Origin: Polynucleobacter necessarius
GTDB taxonomy: Bacteria; Pseudomonadota; Gammaproteobacteria; Burkholderiales; Burkholderiaceae
Direction of reading: 5' to 3'
Length of the DNA stretch: 64,000 nt
Assembly: GCF_900096765.1 (NCBI RefSeq)
Contig: NZ_LT615228.1
Location: forward strand, 6,669-70,668
Shown here: positions 9,158-18,176 of the stretch, in pieces
Layout of the letters: each line of letters begins with the position of its first letter
Position numbering within the stretch: position 1 is the first letter of the stretch
Translations under genes and position numbers: made by a program
The notes under the pieces: model-generated
Told to the model about the DNA's origin: nothing
Databases searched by the model: none
What the model saw: only the letters and a program-made list of their open reading frames with translations

Positions 9158-9532
9158 GTAGCGGTTGCGTGCGTAGAGCTCGCTAATGCCATATATCGCG
9201 CCTGCCAATCATTTCCTCTATTTCCGACATTAATATCAGCGGACTCTGATTCTTAGTTTTCCCAGACCAATTTAGGCTTATCTAATTACATCATGCAGTT
9301 TTAATTGGAGGAGTCAGATGCTATCAATCGAGTATGTACACAAGCGGGTCAAGTTATTTCGCATTGAGTTAAGTCTGCTCGTAGTTGCTTGCGTAGCAGT
9401 GGTGATTTTGATCTGGCAAATACTGCGAGTGTTGATGGTGCTTAAGTGATGGAAATGCATTTGATGATCTTTTTTCTATTGAAGATATTGCTGCAATTTA
9501 TCTCAAATCTACTGTGATGCTTGGTGATGCAC
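9158..9532. other. Intergenic stretch downstream of the XRE gene
   Basis: Apart from the 43-residue peptide at 9318-9449 nothing convincing is seen. A second very short frame (22 codons, ATG at 9449) overlaps that peptide's stop but has no independent support. No terminator with a U-tract was recognised. Confidence 0.4.
9318..9449 (+). CDS. Small single-pass membrane protein, 43 residues
   Basis: An ATG at 9318 is preceded by a very strong ribosome-binding sequence, GGAGGAG, at about 9307-9313. The peptide has a basic, charged N-terminal part (EYVHKRVKLFRIE) and then a hydrophobic helix of about 20 residues (LSLLVVACVAVVILIW), ending in VLMVLK. This looks like a real small membrane protein: the Shine-Dalgarno match is the best in this region and the charge layout fits N-in insertion. 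No homologue is known to me. It lies in an otherwise gene-free stretch downstream of the XRE gene and convergent to the WecA-type gene. Confidence 0.55.
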   Translation: MLSIEYVHKRVKLFRIELSLLVVACVAVVILIWQILRVLMVLK

Positions 9533-10615
9533 TTAAAGATGCATCCAGGTTGGAGTTTTGAAGCTCACTATTCTTTTGTATAGCCATACATAGGATATTG
9601 AGAATAGGATAAAGAAGCTGGTAAGTATAGGAGTTGAACTCCAAAATACGAGCGCGGGTACTGTAGCTAAGCTGCTGAGAATCCATAGGTAGGGTGCGGT
9701 TTTGGAATTTGCATTAAACCAATCGAGTTCATTATGAATGTCCGTTGGATTGAGAATTCGTCTAAAAATTAGTGAATGAAAATGAATGCCGTCAGGATGC
9801 CCAGGATTTTTTCCTTGGTGAAACTTTCTGCGGTAGATGGTGAAGAGAGTCTCCATGATGGGGTAAGCATTGATCATCAAAGCAAACCAAGGCGAGATTT
9901 CAGGATGGCGATTAACTACTAGTACGCTGAGCACTGCGATCCAAAAGCCAATTAGATAAGCGCCGCCATCCCCCAAGAAGATCAAGCCTCTAGGGTAATT
10001 GAGTAAGAAGAACCCCATGATGGCTGCGGCCATCGAAAAACTCAGAAAGAAAATGAATGGATCATTAAATTTGAATCCAATGTAACCAAGCGCAAGCAAA
10101 GTAATGATCCCCACCATACTGGATAGTCCATTGAAGCCATCGATGATGTTGTAAGCATTCGCTAATCCAGTAATTGCAAATACAGTAAAAATAATGGAGA
10201 TGGCTGGTATAGAAAATGCTAGGTCGATGAAAGGTAAATCAAGACCAGTAATTCTGGCATGTAAGAAAATGGTAGCTAAGCCTGCACCAAAAGCTGTTAG
10301 CAGCAAGCGAGTGCGTACGCTAATCTGCTTGGTGAGATCTTCTGTTAAGCCAATTCCAAAAGCAGGTAATGCGCAAAAGAGCATCAACATTCCTGGAGGG
10401 TCATCTTGAGCGTTTTGATAGTTGATTGCAATGGCAGCAAACAGCGCTAGTGCAATTCCAATGCCGCCAATTCTGGGGACGGCCGCAATATGAAATTTTT
10501 GCGGACCATCAAAGTCTTTATCCCCACTGATTCCCCCATGTAATTTTTGGGTGCGAATAATAAGGATCGTGGCAAAAAAGGAGATAAAGAAAGCCGTTAA
10601 TAATGAGATCACCAA
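9533..10615 (-). CDS. wecA: MraY/WecA-type undecaprenyl-phosphate N-acetylhexosamine-1-phosphate transferase
   Basis: A 360-residue protein with about ten membrane segments. Family motifs appear in order: GGISGDKD and VPRIGGIG near the N terminus, an acidic TEDLTK motif, ANAYNIIDGFNGL (the Asn/Asp motif), IFLGDGGAYLIGF, and the basic/His cytoplasmic loop HPDGIHFHSLIFRR. These enzymes transfer HexNAc-1-phosphate from UDP-HexNAc to undecaprenyl phosphate and start O-antigen or teichoic-acid-type glycans. A TTG at 10615 or a GTG at 10612 is the likely start. The gene is on the opposite strand from the polysaccharide cluster, with the integrase patch between them. The symbol is by family and the substrate is not proven. 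Confidence 0.82.
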   Translation of the reverse strand: MVISLLTAFFISFFATILIIRTQKLHGGISGDKDFDGPQKFHIAAVPRIGGIGIALALFAAIAINYQNAQDDPPGMLMLFCALPAFGIGLTEDLTKQISVRTRLLLTAFGAGLATIFLHARITGLDLPFIDLAFSIPAISIIFTVFAITGLANAYNIIDGFNGLSSMVGIITLLALGYIGFKFNDPFIFFLSFSMAAAIMGFFLLNYPRGLIFLGDGGAYLIGFWIAVLSVLVVNRHPEISPWFALMINAYPIMETLFTIYRRKFHQGKNPGHPDGIHFHSLIFRRILNPTDIHNELDWFNANSKTAPYLWILSSLATVPALVFWSSTPILTSFFILFSISYVWLYKRIVSFKTPTWMHL

Positions 10616-10726
10616 TTAATTATAAATACTAAAACGGCCTGAATTTCAGATATTAGCTAGTTAGTTTCTCGAGGTTTTCTCTGGCTGATCAGTAAATTAG
10701 GGTTTGTGCTTATTTTTTATATTGGT

Positions 10727-11733
10727 CTACGGCACCAAACTTAAAAACAAGTATTCAAAAAAGATAATGAGGTGCACAACTCCTCGCAGCAAAGTAGTTC
10801 TACCATTCCTTGCAGCAAAGTAGTTCTACCAATCGCCAAAGTTAGGCCACCAATAAAGAAGGTTAAATACATCAGCGTCATATTGAGGCTGCTGATACCA
10901 AGACTGAGTGGAAGATTAAAGTAAATTGCAATTGCCGCAATCGTTGGTATAGAGAGTCCAATACTGGCTAATGCTGATCCTAGAGCTAGGTTCAAACTAC
11001 TTTGTAATCTATTGGCTTTTGCTGCTCGCACAGCTGCAAAGCCCTCAGGCAATAGCACTAGCATCGCAATGGCAATACCTACAATCGTTTTGGGTGCGCC
11101 AGCTGCTTTTACTCCTGCTTCAATCGCTGGGCTTAGTAACTCTGCAAGACCTACTACGACAACCAAAGAAATAACCAGCAAAACTACGCTCACTCCGGTT
11201 TTGAGATTACTGGGCTTAATCGCATGAACGTTCATATCCGTTTTATGTTCTTCCGCCTTCGGCAGATAGTAGTCGCGATGACTGACGGTTTGAAAGAATA
11301 AAAATGCTACATAGAGCGCAAATGAAACAATCCCAGCAAAGGCTAGTTGACTCTTAGTAAAGTCAGGACCTGGCGCGCTGGTAGTCACAATCGGCATTAC
11401 CAGAATAAAAGTAGCTAAAGCAGTCAGTACAGCAAGTGATGAGTTGGTACCTTCGTTGCGAAAACTCATTTCATGGTGGTGTAATCCGCCAATGAAAATA
11501 CAAAGTCCAATCACACCATTTAAAACAATCATGACGGTAGCAAAGACGGCATCACGAGCTATAAACTCAGATCCCTCATGACCTGAGAGCATCATGGAAA
11601 TAATGAGCGAAACTTCAATAATGGTGACGCTAATTGCGAGAACTAGTGCACCATAAGGCTCGCCTGTTTTGTGAGCAACGACTTCAGCGTGGTGAACAGC
11701 TGATAGTACTCCGCCAACTAGGGTCATCGCCAT
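10727..11733 (-). pseudogene. chaA: Sodium/calcium-proton antiporter ChaA, C terminus shifted by a 26-bp duplication
   Basis: The protein carries the ChaA/Cax signature twice: AVHHAEVVAHKTGEPYGALVL near the N terminus and LPEGFAAVRAAKANRLQ in the second half. It has about ten membrane segments and exports Ca2+ or Na+ in exchange for protons. Near the end a 26-bp near-perfect duplication (10779-10830) shifts the frame. The present frame ends at 10741 in an odd Cys-rich tail. Removing one unit restores GRTTLL followed by a hydrophobic helix ending SLVP at a stop at 10727-10729, which matches the family. The N terminus also looks short: about 34 upstream codons are open but contain no ATG, GTG or TTG. 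Confidence 0.75.
10779..10830. repeat. 26-bp tandem duplication in the 3' end of chaA
   Basis: Units 10779-10804 and 10805-10830 are identical at 24 of 26 positions. The length is not a multiple of three, so the duplication shifts the chaA frame. Confidence 0.88.
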
Positions 11734-11937
11734 AATGACAATAAACCAAGTTTGACCTGCGAGCTGATGAAGAGAGTCTGCTATATGGATAACTGAAAAG
11801 TAGGAAGTTGATTGAGTTGATTGATTGGCGTTAAGCTACCAAGATTACTAATTACTATTAAGAAGATACCTAGATTATCTAATGATTATGGTGACAGCTA
11901 TGACATTTAGCTGCATTTTTCAGGAATTCATCTCTAT

Positions 11938-12300
11938 ATGAAAGCAATCATTCTGTTTGGCCATGGCGCTCGTGATGCACGTTGGCGTGAGCCCTTTGAT
12001 CGCTTAGCGGATCTGTGGAAGGCTCAGTACCCCAATACTCCGGTAGAGCTTGCGTTTCTGGAAATGATGGCGCCCTCCTTAGAAGAGGCGGTTGGATCAT
12101 TGGCATCTAAAGGGGCTGCCCAAATTTCTGTAGTTTCAGTCTTTTTTGGCCAAGGCGGTCATTTGTGCAATGACTTCCCAGTTTTACTGCAAGCTTGTCA
12201 AGCCAAGTACCCGCAGATTGCCTTAAGCGCGACGACTGCGGTTGGTGAAGATCTGGCCGTCTTGCAAGCGATTGTCGATTTCGCTGCTAGAGCGCTCTAG
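11938..12300 (+). CDS. cbiX: Sirohydrochlorin chelatase, short CbiX type
   Basis: A 120-residue protein, the usual length of the single-domain CbiX-S form. It begins MKAIILFGHGARD, with the metal-binding His in the GHG motif, and has the second-half motif VFFGQGGHLCNDFP holding the other ligand His. It inserts a metal into sirohydrochlorin; beside cobA and cysI, ferrochelation to siroheme is the likely role. It converges on the cobA remnant, and the 3' ends overlap by 78 bp. The gene is intact although cobA, which makes its substrate, is frameshifted. Confidence 0.85.
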   Translation: MKAIILFGHGARDARWREPFDRLADLWKAQYPNTPVELAFLEMMAPSLEEAVGSLASKGAAQISVVSVFFGQGGHLCNDFPVLLQACQAKYPQIALSATTAVGEDLAVLQAIVDFAARAL

Positions 12301-13157
12301 AGTTTCTTCACTATTGATCTGATTATTTCTTAAAGCCTCACCAACCATAATCAGCGCAGGTGAATTACTGTTAAACCACTGATCTGCTTTACCCAGTGCC
12401 AGTTCCTTTAGAGTGCTAGACCATAAGCGCTCACGTTTAGTTGAAACTGCTTCCAAGATCTGCACCGGCGTATCTTGGTGATGATTCTGGTTGGTGCTAA
12501 TGAGTTGCTGCGCAATTTTGGCAGCATCTTTGCGACCCATGTAGTACACCACAAGGTATCTGCATTGGGTTGTGCGATAGGTTGTGAGAATGGCTGTGCG
12601 ATTTTCTGAGTGGTAGGTTGCTTAGAGTTTGCTGTAGGTGCATTCTCGGTAGCTTGTGCTAGCGTTACAAAGGCAACACTTCTGCTAATCCCTCTAAGGG
12701 TAAGCGACTGCTGTATGCTCGCTGCACTAGCTAAGGCTGCAGTAACTCCCGGGACGACTTCAACTGCGATACCCGCAGCTTTGAGCGCCTGGATTTCCTC
12801 ATCGGCCCTACCAAAAAGCATCGGGTCGCCGCCCTTAAGGCGAACAATGATTTGGTATTTTTGCGCAGCATCGACTAAACGTTTATTGATAAATTGCTGA
12901 GCGGAAGAGAGTTTGCCGCAGCGTTTACCGACTGCAACAAGCTGTGCTTGTGGGCAAAGTAAGAGCATTTCTGGGTCAACCAAAGCATCATGAAATACGA
13001 TATCGGCTTGTGCTAATAACTTAGCACCACGCACGGTGATGAGATCTGCTGCGCCAGGACCAGCACCAACTAAATACACCTTACTTGGAGTATCGCTACT
13101 ACCAATTTTGGTATGAGCAGCCTCTGGTGAATTGACGGAGGTATTTGACTTAGTCAT
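12223..13157 (-). pseudogene. cobA: Uroporphyrinogen-III C-methyltransferase, frameshifted
   Basis: The N-terminal part has the tetrapyrrole methylase motifs VYLVGAGPGAADLITVRG, VFHDALV, VAVGKRCGK, VRLKGGDPMLFGRADEE and VEVVPGVTAALA. After a Gln/Pro-rich insertion of about 25 residues the frame breaks near 12553. There the sequence reads CTTGTGGTG where CTTGGTGGTG would be needed for DTLVVYYMGRKDAAKIA, the conserved continuation, which appears in the neighbouring frame up to SPALIMVGEAL. One base has therefore been lost. The family makes precorrin-2 from uroporphyrinogen III with two SAM, the first step to siroheme. The C-terminal tail overlaps cbiX. Only 34 bases separate it from the DUF934 gene. 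Confidence 0.82.
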
Positions 13158-13191
13158 GATGCGATTGATTGGATGTATTGGTTCAGCGTCT

Positions 13192-13794
13192 TTAGATTGA
13201 TAGTGTTGCCCGTTTATCGCGCCAGGTATTTTGCATAGTTACGCTAAACAAATCGAATTGCTTAAGTGCTACATCAAGTTTTTGATCGGGGCGTAGGGCA
13301 AAGCTATCAAAGCCAACACGAGCGCCTTGCAATAGCTGGTCGATCAATACATCACCAATCGCGCGGATTTCCCCAGTCCAGGCAAAACGATCGCGTAATA
13401 GCGCGGCAGTACTGAAGCTTCTACCATCTCTAAAGATAGGAAAGTGCGCTGCAACGAGTGGCCACACTTTTTTACCTGCTTCGATTACATCAGCATGCTT
13501 GAGGATGTCATCATCAGCAGCAAACCAAACGCCAATCTGACCGGCCTTTGCTTTTGATTGAATATCCGCTTCTTTATTGTGAGTAATCCACCAAGAAAAC
13601 GGTACCAATACTTTACTCTTGCCGTGCTCTAAGTCAGGGAGTTGAAAATTCGCACCTTTATCTTCGTCTTTATTAACATCGCCACTCCAAATGAACCATT
13701 CATTCGGGCCTAAGCTAGGCTTTTGTCCTTTGGGAAAATGCACGATTTGCTCATGGGCTGCAATCACATTGCTGCTGTTATTGGTTTGGCTCAT
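13192..13794 (-). CDS. DUF934 protein associated with sulfite reductase
   Basis: A 200-residue protein with the DUF934 signature in its C-terminal half: FPIFRDGRSFSTAALLRDRF, then GEIRAIGDVLIDQLLQGARVGFDSFALR. DUF934 genes in betaproteobacteria normally follow cysI and are thought to help sulfate assimilation, but no reaction is established. The start overlaps the end of the cysI remnant by four bases, so it was co-translated with it. In relatives cysH, cysD and cysN usually follow; here cobA follows directly. Confidence 0.85.
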   Translation of the reverse strand: MSQTNNSSNVIAAHEQIVHFPKGQKPSLGPNEWFIWSGDVNKDEDKGANFQLPDLEHGKSKVLVPFSWWITHNKEADIQSKAKAGQIGVWFAADDDILKHADVIEAGKKVWPLVAAHFPIFRDGRSFSTAALLRDRFAWTGEIRAIGDVLIDQLLQGARVGFDSFALRPDQKLDVALKQFDLFSVTMQNTWRDKRATLSI

Positions 13795-15519
13795 GATGCA
13801 TCTTCTCCCGATTTGGCTGTTTCGGCCTTTTCTTTCTTCTTGGCGTTCTCGTTTTTATCTTTATAGGTGGCCTCTTTAAATGGTGCCACTCCAAGTCGGT
13901 TGTAGGTGTCAATAAAGGCTTCGCCTTCATTGCGCTGCTCTACATAAGTATTGATGATGTTACTCATCACATCGGGGATTTCATCAGCGTAAAAAGAAGG
14001 CCCAATCACTTTGCCAATGGCAGCATCATTGCCTTGCTCGCCACCTAGGGTGATTTGATACCACTCTTCACCATCCTTATCGACGCCAAGTACGCCAATA
14101 TTACCAACGTGATGATGACCGCAAGAGTTAATGCATCCAGAAATATTCAAACTAATGTCGCCTAGATCAAATAGGTAATCCAGATCATCAAAGCGCTCTT
14201 GAATTGCTTTAGCAATTGGCAATGACTTGGCCATTGGCTAGCGAGCAAAAATCGCCGCCTGGGCAGGCAATGATGTCAGTTAGCAAGCCCACATTAGGCA
14301 GTGCTACTTTTTGCTTTTTCGCTTCTTGCCAGAGTTCATAAAGCTGAGATTGCTCGACATCTGCTAGCACTAAGTTTTGTTCATGCGTAGCACGCAGTTC
14401 ACCAAAACTATATTGATCGGCCAGATCGGCAATGGCCAGCATCTGCGCTGTTGTGGCATCACCAGGCGCTACTGAACCATGAGGTTTGAGCGACAAAATC
14501 ACACTGGCATAACCCGGTACTTGGTGTGGTTTGACATTGCGCTCTAACCATCTTGCAAAGGCTGCTTTTTCAGCATCGCTTGCCAGATTAATCACTTGCT
14601 CATTACTGAGTGCTGGCAAGCTCTTATAGGCAGGCTTTGTAAAGTGTTTGGCAACGCAATCCCACTCTGCTTGTGTAAAGTTATCGTCACCATTCTTGAT
14701 ATGTAACCACTCACCTTCGACTTGCCTTGCGAATTCTTCTGGGCTTAAAGCCTTAACCAAGATCTTGATACGCGCTTTATAGAGATTGTCCCGGCGACCA
14801 AAGCGGTTATAGACGCGCAGTAATGCTGTTAAGTAGCTTGGTAGTAATTGCCATGGCAAGCCAGTTTTAATCAGCGATCCCAAAATCGGTGTACGCCCCA
14901 TACCACCACCAGCATAGATGTCAGCTAACAGTTCACCTCGGGCATTTTTCTTGAGCTCAATACCCACGTCATGGCAAAGCAAAATAGTGCGGTCTTCTTT
15001 TGCGCCATTAATCGCAAATTTAAATTTACGGGGCAGGTGAGCAAACTCCGGATGCAATGTTGACCATTGACGTAGTAACTCACAGATCGGACGTGGGTCT
15101 ACGTATTCATCGCCAGCAACTCCAGCAAACGCATCGCTCATAATATTGCGAATGCAGTTGCCTGATGTTTGGATGGCATGCATTTCAACTTTGGCAAGCT
15201 CAGCCAAAATATCGGGCGTGTCTTCTAGTGTGACCCAGTTGTACTGAATGTTTTGACGGGTAGTGAAGTGACCATAACCACGGTCATATTTTTCAGCAAT
15301 CAGCGCCATGGTGCGCAATTGTTTGGAATTAAATAAGCCGTAGGGAATAGCAACGCGCAGCATGTAAGCAAGGCGTTGGTGATAAAGACCATTCTGGAGT
15401 CTTAGTGGACGAAACTCTTCTTCAGCCAAACTGCCGTCAAGGCGTCTTGATACCTGGTCTCGAAATTGTGCAACCCGTTGATCTACAAGGGTTTGGTCAA
15501 TGTGGTCATATTTATACAT
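13791..15519 (-). pseudogene. cysI: Sulfite/nitrite reductase hemoprotein subunit, frameshifted
   Basis: The first 430 residues show the ferredoxin-type sulfite reductase layout: YGLFNSKQLRTMA, FTTRQNIQYNW, TSGNCIRNIM, GGMGRTPILG, and the first siroheme/[4Fe-4S] cysteine pair in ACPGGDFC. Then the frame fails at 14231-14232, where one extra base turns the expected LANAKSLP into a stop. The next frame continues AKSLPIAKAIQERF and carries the second cysteine pair in SGCINSCGHHH. Corrected, the protein would be about 575 residues. It reduces sulfite to sulfide with six electrons. As it stands neither piece has all four cluster ligands, so the enzyme should be dead. Confidence 0.85.
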
Positions 15520-15572
15520 AGCCCACGATTGTCATGGATTTTCAATATTCCTTCAAATACTCAAAAATCCAT

Positions 15573-15597
15573 TCTATATAACCCGCAGCTATATAGA
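15573..15597. promoter_or_regulatory. Dyad in the cysI upstream region, LysR/CysB-like
   Basis: Perfect 8-bp arms TCTATATA and TATATAGA flank a 9-bp GC-rich spacer, about 55-80 bp upstream of the cysI start and 100-120 bp upstream of the serine hydrolase start. The layout fits a LysR-type (for example CysB) binding site in a divergent promoter region. No direct evidence ties it to a regulator. Confidence 0.4.
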
Positions 15598-15693
15598 TTC
15601 GAAAGCTCACAACTTGGCAAAAGTCTGCTTCAATAGCCTAAAAAGAGGGGTAAAAATCCCCCAAATCATGAAAACCATCATTACGGAGACAGA

Positions 15694-16983
15694 ATGAAAA
15701 CATTTCAGGCGCGTGGCCTATTTGCTGGCCTTGTTACCAGCTTGTTGTTTAGTGGCTCAATTTACGCCGCAGACACTTCAAAAGCACCTTTACCACCAAG
15801 CGCCACCCCGGGCCAAGGATTTTCAGCAGAAGGTCTGAAAAGAATCGATGCTTTTTTTGCGGAGCAGATTGCCAACAATCAATTGCCTGGTGCAGTGTTA
15901 GCGGTAGCTAAAAATGGCAAGTTAGTCATTTTTAAACCTTATGGCTATGCAGATAAAGCCAGTGGAAAAGCCATGACCACCGATGCCCTATTTAATTTGG
16001 CATCTATGACAAAAGTGATGGCGTCTGTTGGTGGCCTCACTTTTTATGAAGAGGGTAAGTTGCCACTCAATGCGCCTATTTCTAATTGGTTGCCTCAGTT
16101 TAAGAGTATGCAAGTGGGGCAAGTGGATGCCGACGGCAAGCTCACTACTGTACCGGCAAAAAATCCCATCACCGTACAAGACCTCGTGCGTCACACCAAT
16201 GGTTTGACCTACGGTGGTCGCGGTACAACCGCAGTGCATAAGCTCTATCCAGCTGGATCTGCTCCTGCAGCAGTTCAATATACTGCGCCAGAATTTATCG
16301 ACAAACTGGCGAGTACTCCTTTGCTCTATGAACCTGGAACTGTTTGGGACTATGGTTTTGGTATTGACGTGCTGGGCATTATCGAAGAGAAGATTGCTGG
16401 CAAGCCCTTGGGTAGCGCGTTGCAAGAGCGCATCTGGAACAAAGTGGGTATGCCAAATACCACTTTTCAGGTGGCAGAAAAAGATCGCGCTCGCTTAGCA
16501 CAACCGCTGCCGATTGATCCGATGACGGGTAAGCCACAAAAGGTAGATATTCTCAATCAGACAGTGAAGTTTGATTGTGGCGGCTCCTGTGCTTTTTCTA
16601 CAGCAGGCGACTATGTGCGCTTTGGTCAGATGCTACTCAATGGCGGCAGCTTAGATGGCAAGCGTGTACTAGGACCACAAACAGTCGCCTTTATGACTTC
16701 AAACCACCTCAATAAAGATATTAAAAATAATGTTGGTGGCACTGAGCCTGGTCGCGTAGGTTATGGCTTTGGTCTGGGTGTTGCGGTACGTATGGAGCGC
16801 GGCCTATCAGCGATCAACGGTAATGTTGGTGACTTTACATGGAATGGCGCTAACGGCACCATCTTCTGGGTTGATCCAAAAGAGCAAATGGTTGTCGTAA
16901 TGATGGCAGTAGCACCAGGAGAAATTCGGAAGGTCCATCGCGAGCAACTGAACTCGGTCATCTATGGTGCGCTTGAGAAGTAA
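15694..16983 (+). CDS. Secreted serine hydrolase of the class C beta-lactamase / esterase family
   Basis: A 429-residue protein with a signal peptide (MKTFQARGLFAGLVTSLLFSG, then IYAAD). The beta-lactamase-like domain (PF00144) has the catalytic SxxK in LASMTKVMA (about residue 108) and an LVRHTNGLTYGG segment. The Tyr motif appears as WDYGFGIDVLG, with Gly where an Asn or Ser often stands. The late GNVGDFTWNGANGTIFWVDP corresponds to the KTG-like box region of family VIII esterases. It is more likely an esterase or peptidase than a true beta-lactamase. A terminator follows. Confidence 0.85.
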   Translation: MKTFQARGLFAGLVTSLLFSGSIYAADTSKAPLPPSATPGQGFSAEGLKRIDAFFAEQIANNQLPGAVLAVAKNGKLVIFKPYGYADKASGKAMTTDALFNLASMTKVMASVGGLTFYEEGKLPLNAPISNWLPQFKSMQVGQVDADGKLTTVPAKNPITVQDLVRHTNGLTYGGRGTTAVHKLYPAGSAPAAVQYTAPEFIDKLASTPLLYEPGTVWDYGFGIDVLGIIEEKIAGKPLGSALQERIWNKVGMPNTTFQVAEKDRARLAQPLPIDPMTGKPQKVDILNQTVKFDCGGSCAFSTAGDYVRFGQMLLNGGSLDGKRVLGPQTVAFMTSNHLNKDIKNNVGGTEPGRVGYGFGLGVAVRMERGLSAINGNVGDFTWNGANGTIFWVDPKEQMVVVMMAVAPGEIRKVHREQLNSVIYGALEK

Positions 16984-17020
16984 TTGTGGTCGCACCCCTC
17001 AGCAATAAAGGAAAAAAGTA

Positions 17021-17050
17021 AAAAAGCCCCGGTTCGTCGAGGCTTTTTCT
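17021..17050 (+). terminator. Rho-independent terminator after the serine hydrolase
   Basis: Stem AAAAAGCC (17021-17028) pairs with GGCTTTTT (17041-17048) around a 12-base loop and is followed by more T. It lies 38 bp past the stop. Confidence 0.75.
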
Positions 17051-17124
17051 TGGGTATCTTTGGTTGCTTAAAAAGTGATAAATAATCTACTTTACAGAAT
17101 CTGTTATACGGAATACAATAGCGC

Positions 17125-17403
17125 ATGATCCATTCATTCTCTTGCAAAGACACTGAAGACTTATTTAACAGCAAGTCATCAAAAAAGTTGAAGGGTATAG
17201 AAAGGGTGGCGAGACGAAAGTTATTGCAATTGCATGCTGTAACAGTTTTGATTGACTTACGTATTCCGCCGGGCAATATGTTGGAGGCTTTAAGTGGGAA
17301 TCGTAAGGATCAGCATAGTATTCGGATAAATAACCAATGGCGTATTTGTTTTAAATGGAAGGAAGATGGCGCTTATAGCGTAGAAATTGTGGATTACCAC
17401 TAA
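17125..17403 (+). CDS. higB: Type II toxin HigB (RelE/ParE superfamily)
   Basis: A 92-residue protein typical of HigB: start MIHSFSCKDTEDLF, a basic KLKGIERVARRKLLQLH helix, LRIPPGNMLEALSG, and the end HSIRINNQWRICFKW then VEIVDYH. HigB toxins are ribosome-dependent mRNA endonucleases. It lies directly upstream of a HigA-type antitoxin whose ATG is 10 bp past the toxin stop; toxin-first order is usual for hig. An AT-rich stretch just upstream probably carries the autoregulated promoter. Confidence 0.9.
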   Translation: MIHSFSCKDTEDLFNSKSSKKLKGIERVARRKLLQLHAVTVLIDLRIPPGNMLEALSGNRKDQHSIRINNQWRICFKWKEDGAYSVEIVDYH

Positions 17404-17413
17404 GGATATGAAT

Positions 17414-17716
17414 ATGACAAAGCTACTTGACGAAATTCATCCAGGAGAGATTCTTCTTGAGGACTTTATGAAGCCCATGGGTATTACTGCTCGTCAGTTA
17501 GCGGCTGATATCGATGTTTCACCCAGTCGTATTAGTGAAATTGTGCATGGCTTGCGCCCAATAACTGCAGATACAGCTTTGCGTTTAGGTCTATTCTTTT
17601 CAATGGAACCGCGTTTTTGGCTTAATCTTCAGTCTGAATACGATATGCGAATGGCTAAGCGTACCCTTCAAAAGGAAATTGAACCACGCATACGTGTATT
17701 TCAAATAGCAGCATAA
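17414..17716 (+). CDS. higA: Antitoxin HigA (XRE family)
   Basis: The ATG at 17414 is chosen because AAGGA at 17402-17406 is correctly spaced for it; an ATG at 17408 is too close. The 100-residue product has the HigA opening MTKLLDEIHPGEILLEDFM, an HTH (ITARQLAADIDVSPSRISEIVHG) and the family tail SMEPRFWLNLQSEYDMRMA. It neutralises HigB and represses the operon by binding DNA. Both partners are intact in a region with much gene damage, as expected for an addictive pair. Confidence 0.9.
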   Translation: MTKLLDEIHPGEILLEDFMKPMGITARQLAADIDVSPSRISEIVHGLRPITADTALRLGLFFSMEPRFWLNLQSEYDMRMAKRTLQKEIEPRIRVFQIAA

Positions 17717-17754
17717 ACCCCGCTAATTGGGATTCATATTTCAGTGATGGCTGT

Positions 17755-18126
17755 TTATAAGCCTACTTCGCGATAGTGCCTATATAGGTTGGCAATGGAT
17801 GCAAAGCCGAGTGTAACTATCAGCACTGAAAATAAATAGCTTGTTGTCAGGTAAGTAAACACACCCACCTGAATCAATATTGTGGCAGTAATAAAGGCGC
17901 TAATCGCACCCAGCACAACCAGTTTGAAATTGGGAATAAAAGCGCCCAAAGTAATCGCAATAAAGACTAGATATAGATCGGACACTAATTGGTCTGCTGT
18001 AACAAAGATGGTGTTAGTGAGTTCTGGGTAGCTAGCTTTACCTAAAACAGCAATGATCAAAATGGCTCCCAAAATAGCGAAGTTCAGTTTCGCTTTGAGC
18101 AAAATACTTTTGAGTTGATCATTCAT
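17755..18126 (-). CDS. Small membrane protein, unknown
   Basis: A 123-residue protein with four hydrophobic segments (about 13-30, 48-65, 68-88 and 92-112) and a basic C-terminal end (ANLYRHYREVGL). I do not recognise a family. It is followed on the far side by higA in convergent orientation and preceded by another small membrane protein on the same strand, so the two may be one transcript. Confidence 0.55.
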   Translation of the reverse strand: MNDQLKSILLKAKLNFAILGAILIIAVLGKASYPELTNTIFVTADQLVSDLYLVFIAITLGAFIPNFKLVVLGAISAFITATILIQVGVFTYLTTSYLFSVLIVTLGFASIANLYRHYREVGL

Positions 18127-18176
18127 GAGATTGGTAATGATTGTTTGGTGGATTTAATTGGGCTTGAGCTGAGCAC

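Noticed and set aside
9448..9562. + strand reading SDGNAFDDLFSIEDIAAIY and onward after the 43-residue peptide
   Set aside because: It looks protein-like but has no start codon, and it runs into the end of the WecA-type gene on the other strand. Probably chance.
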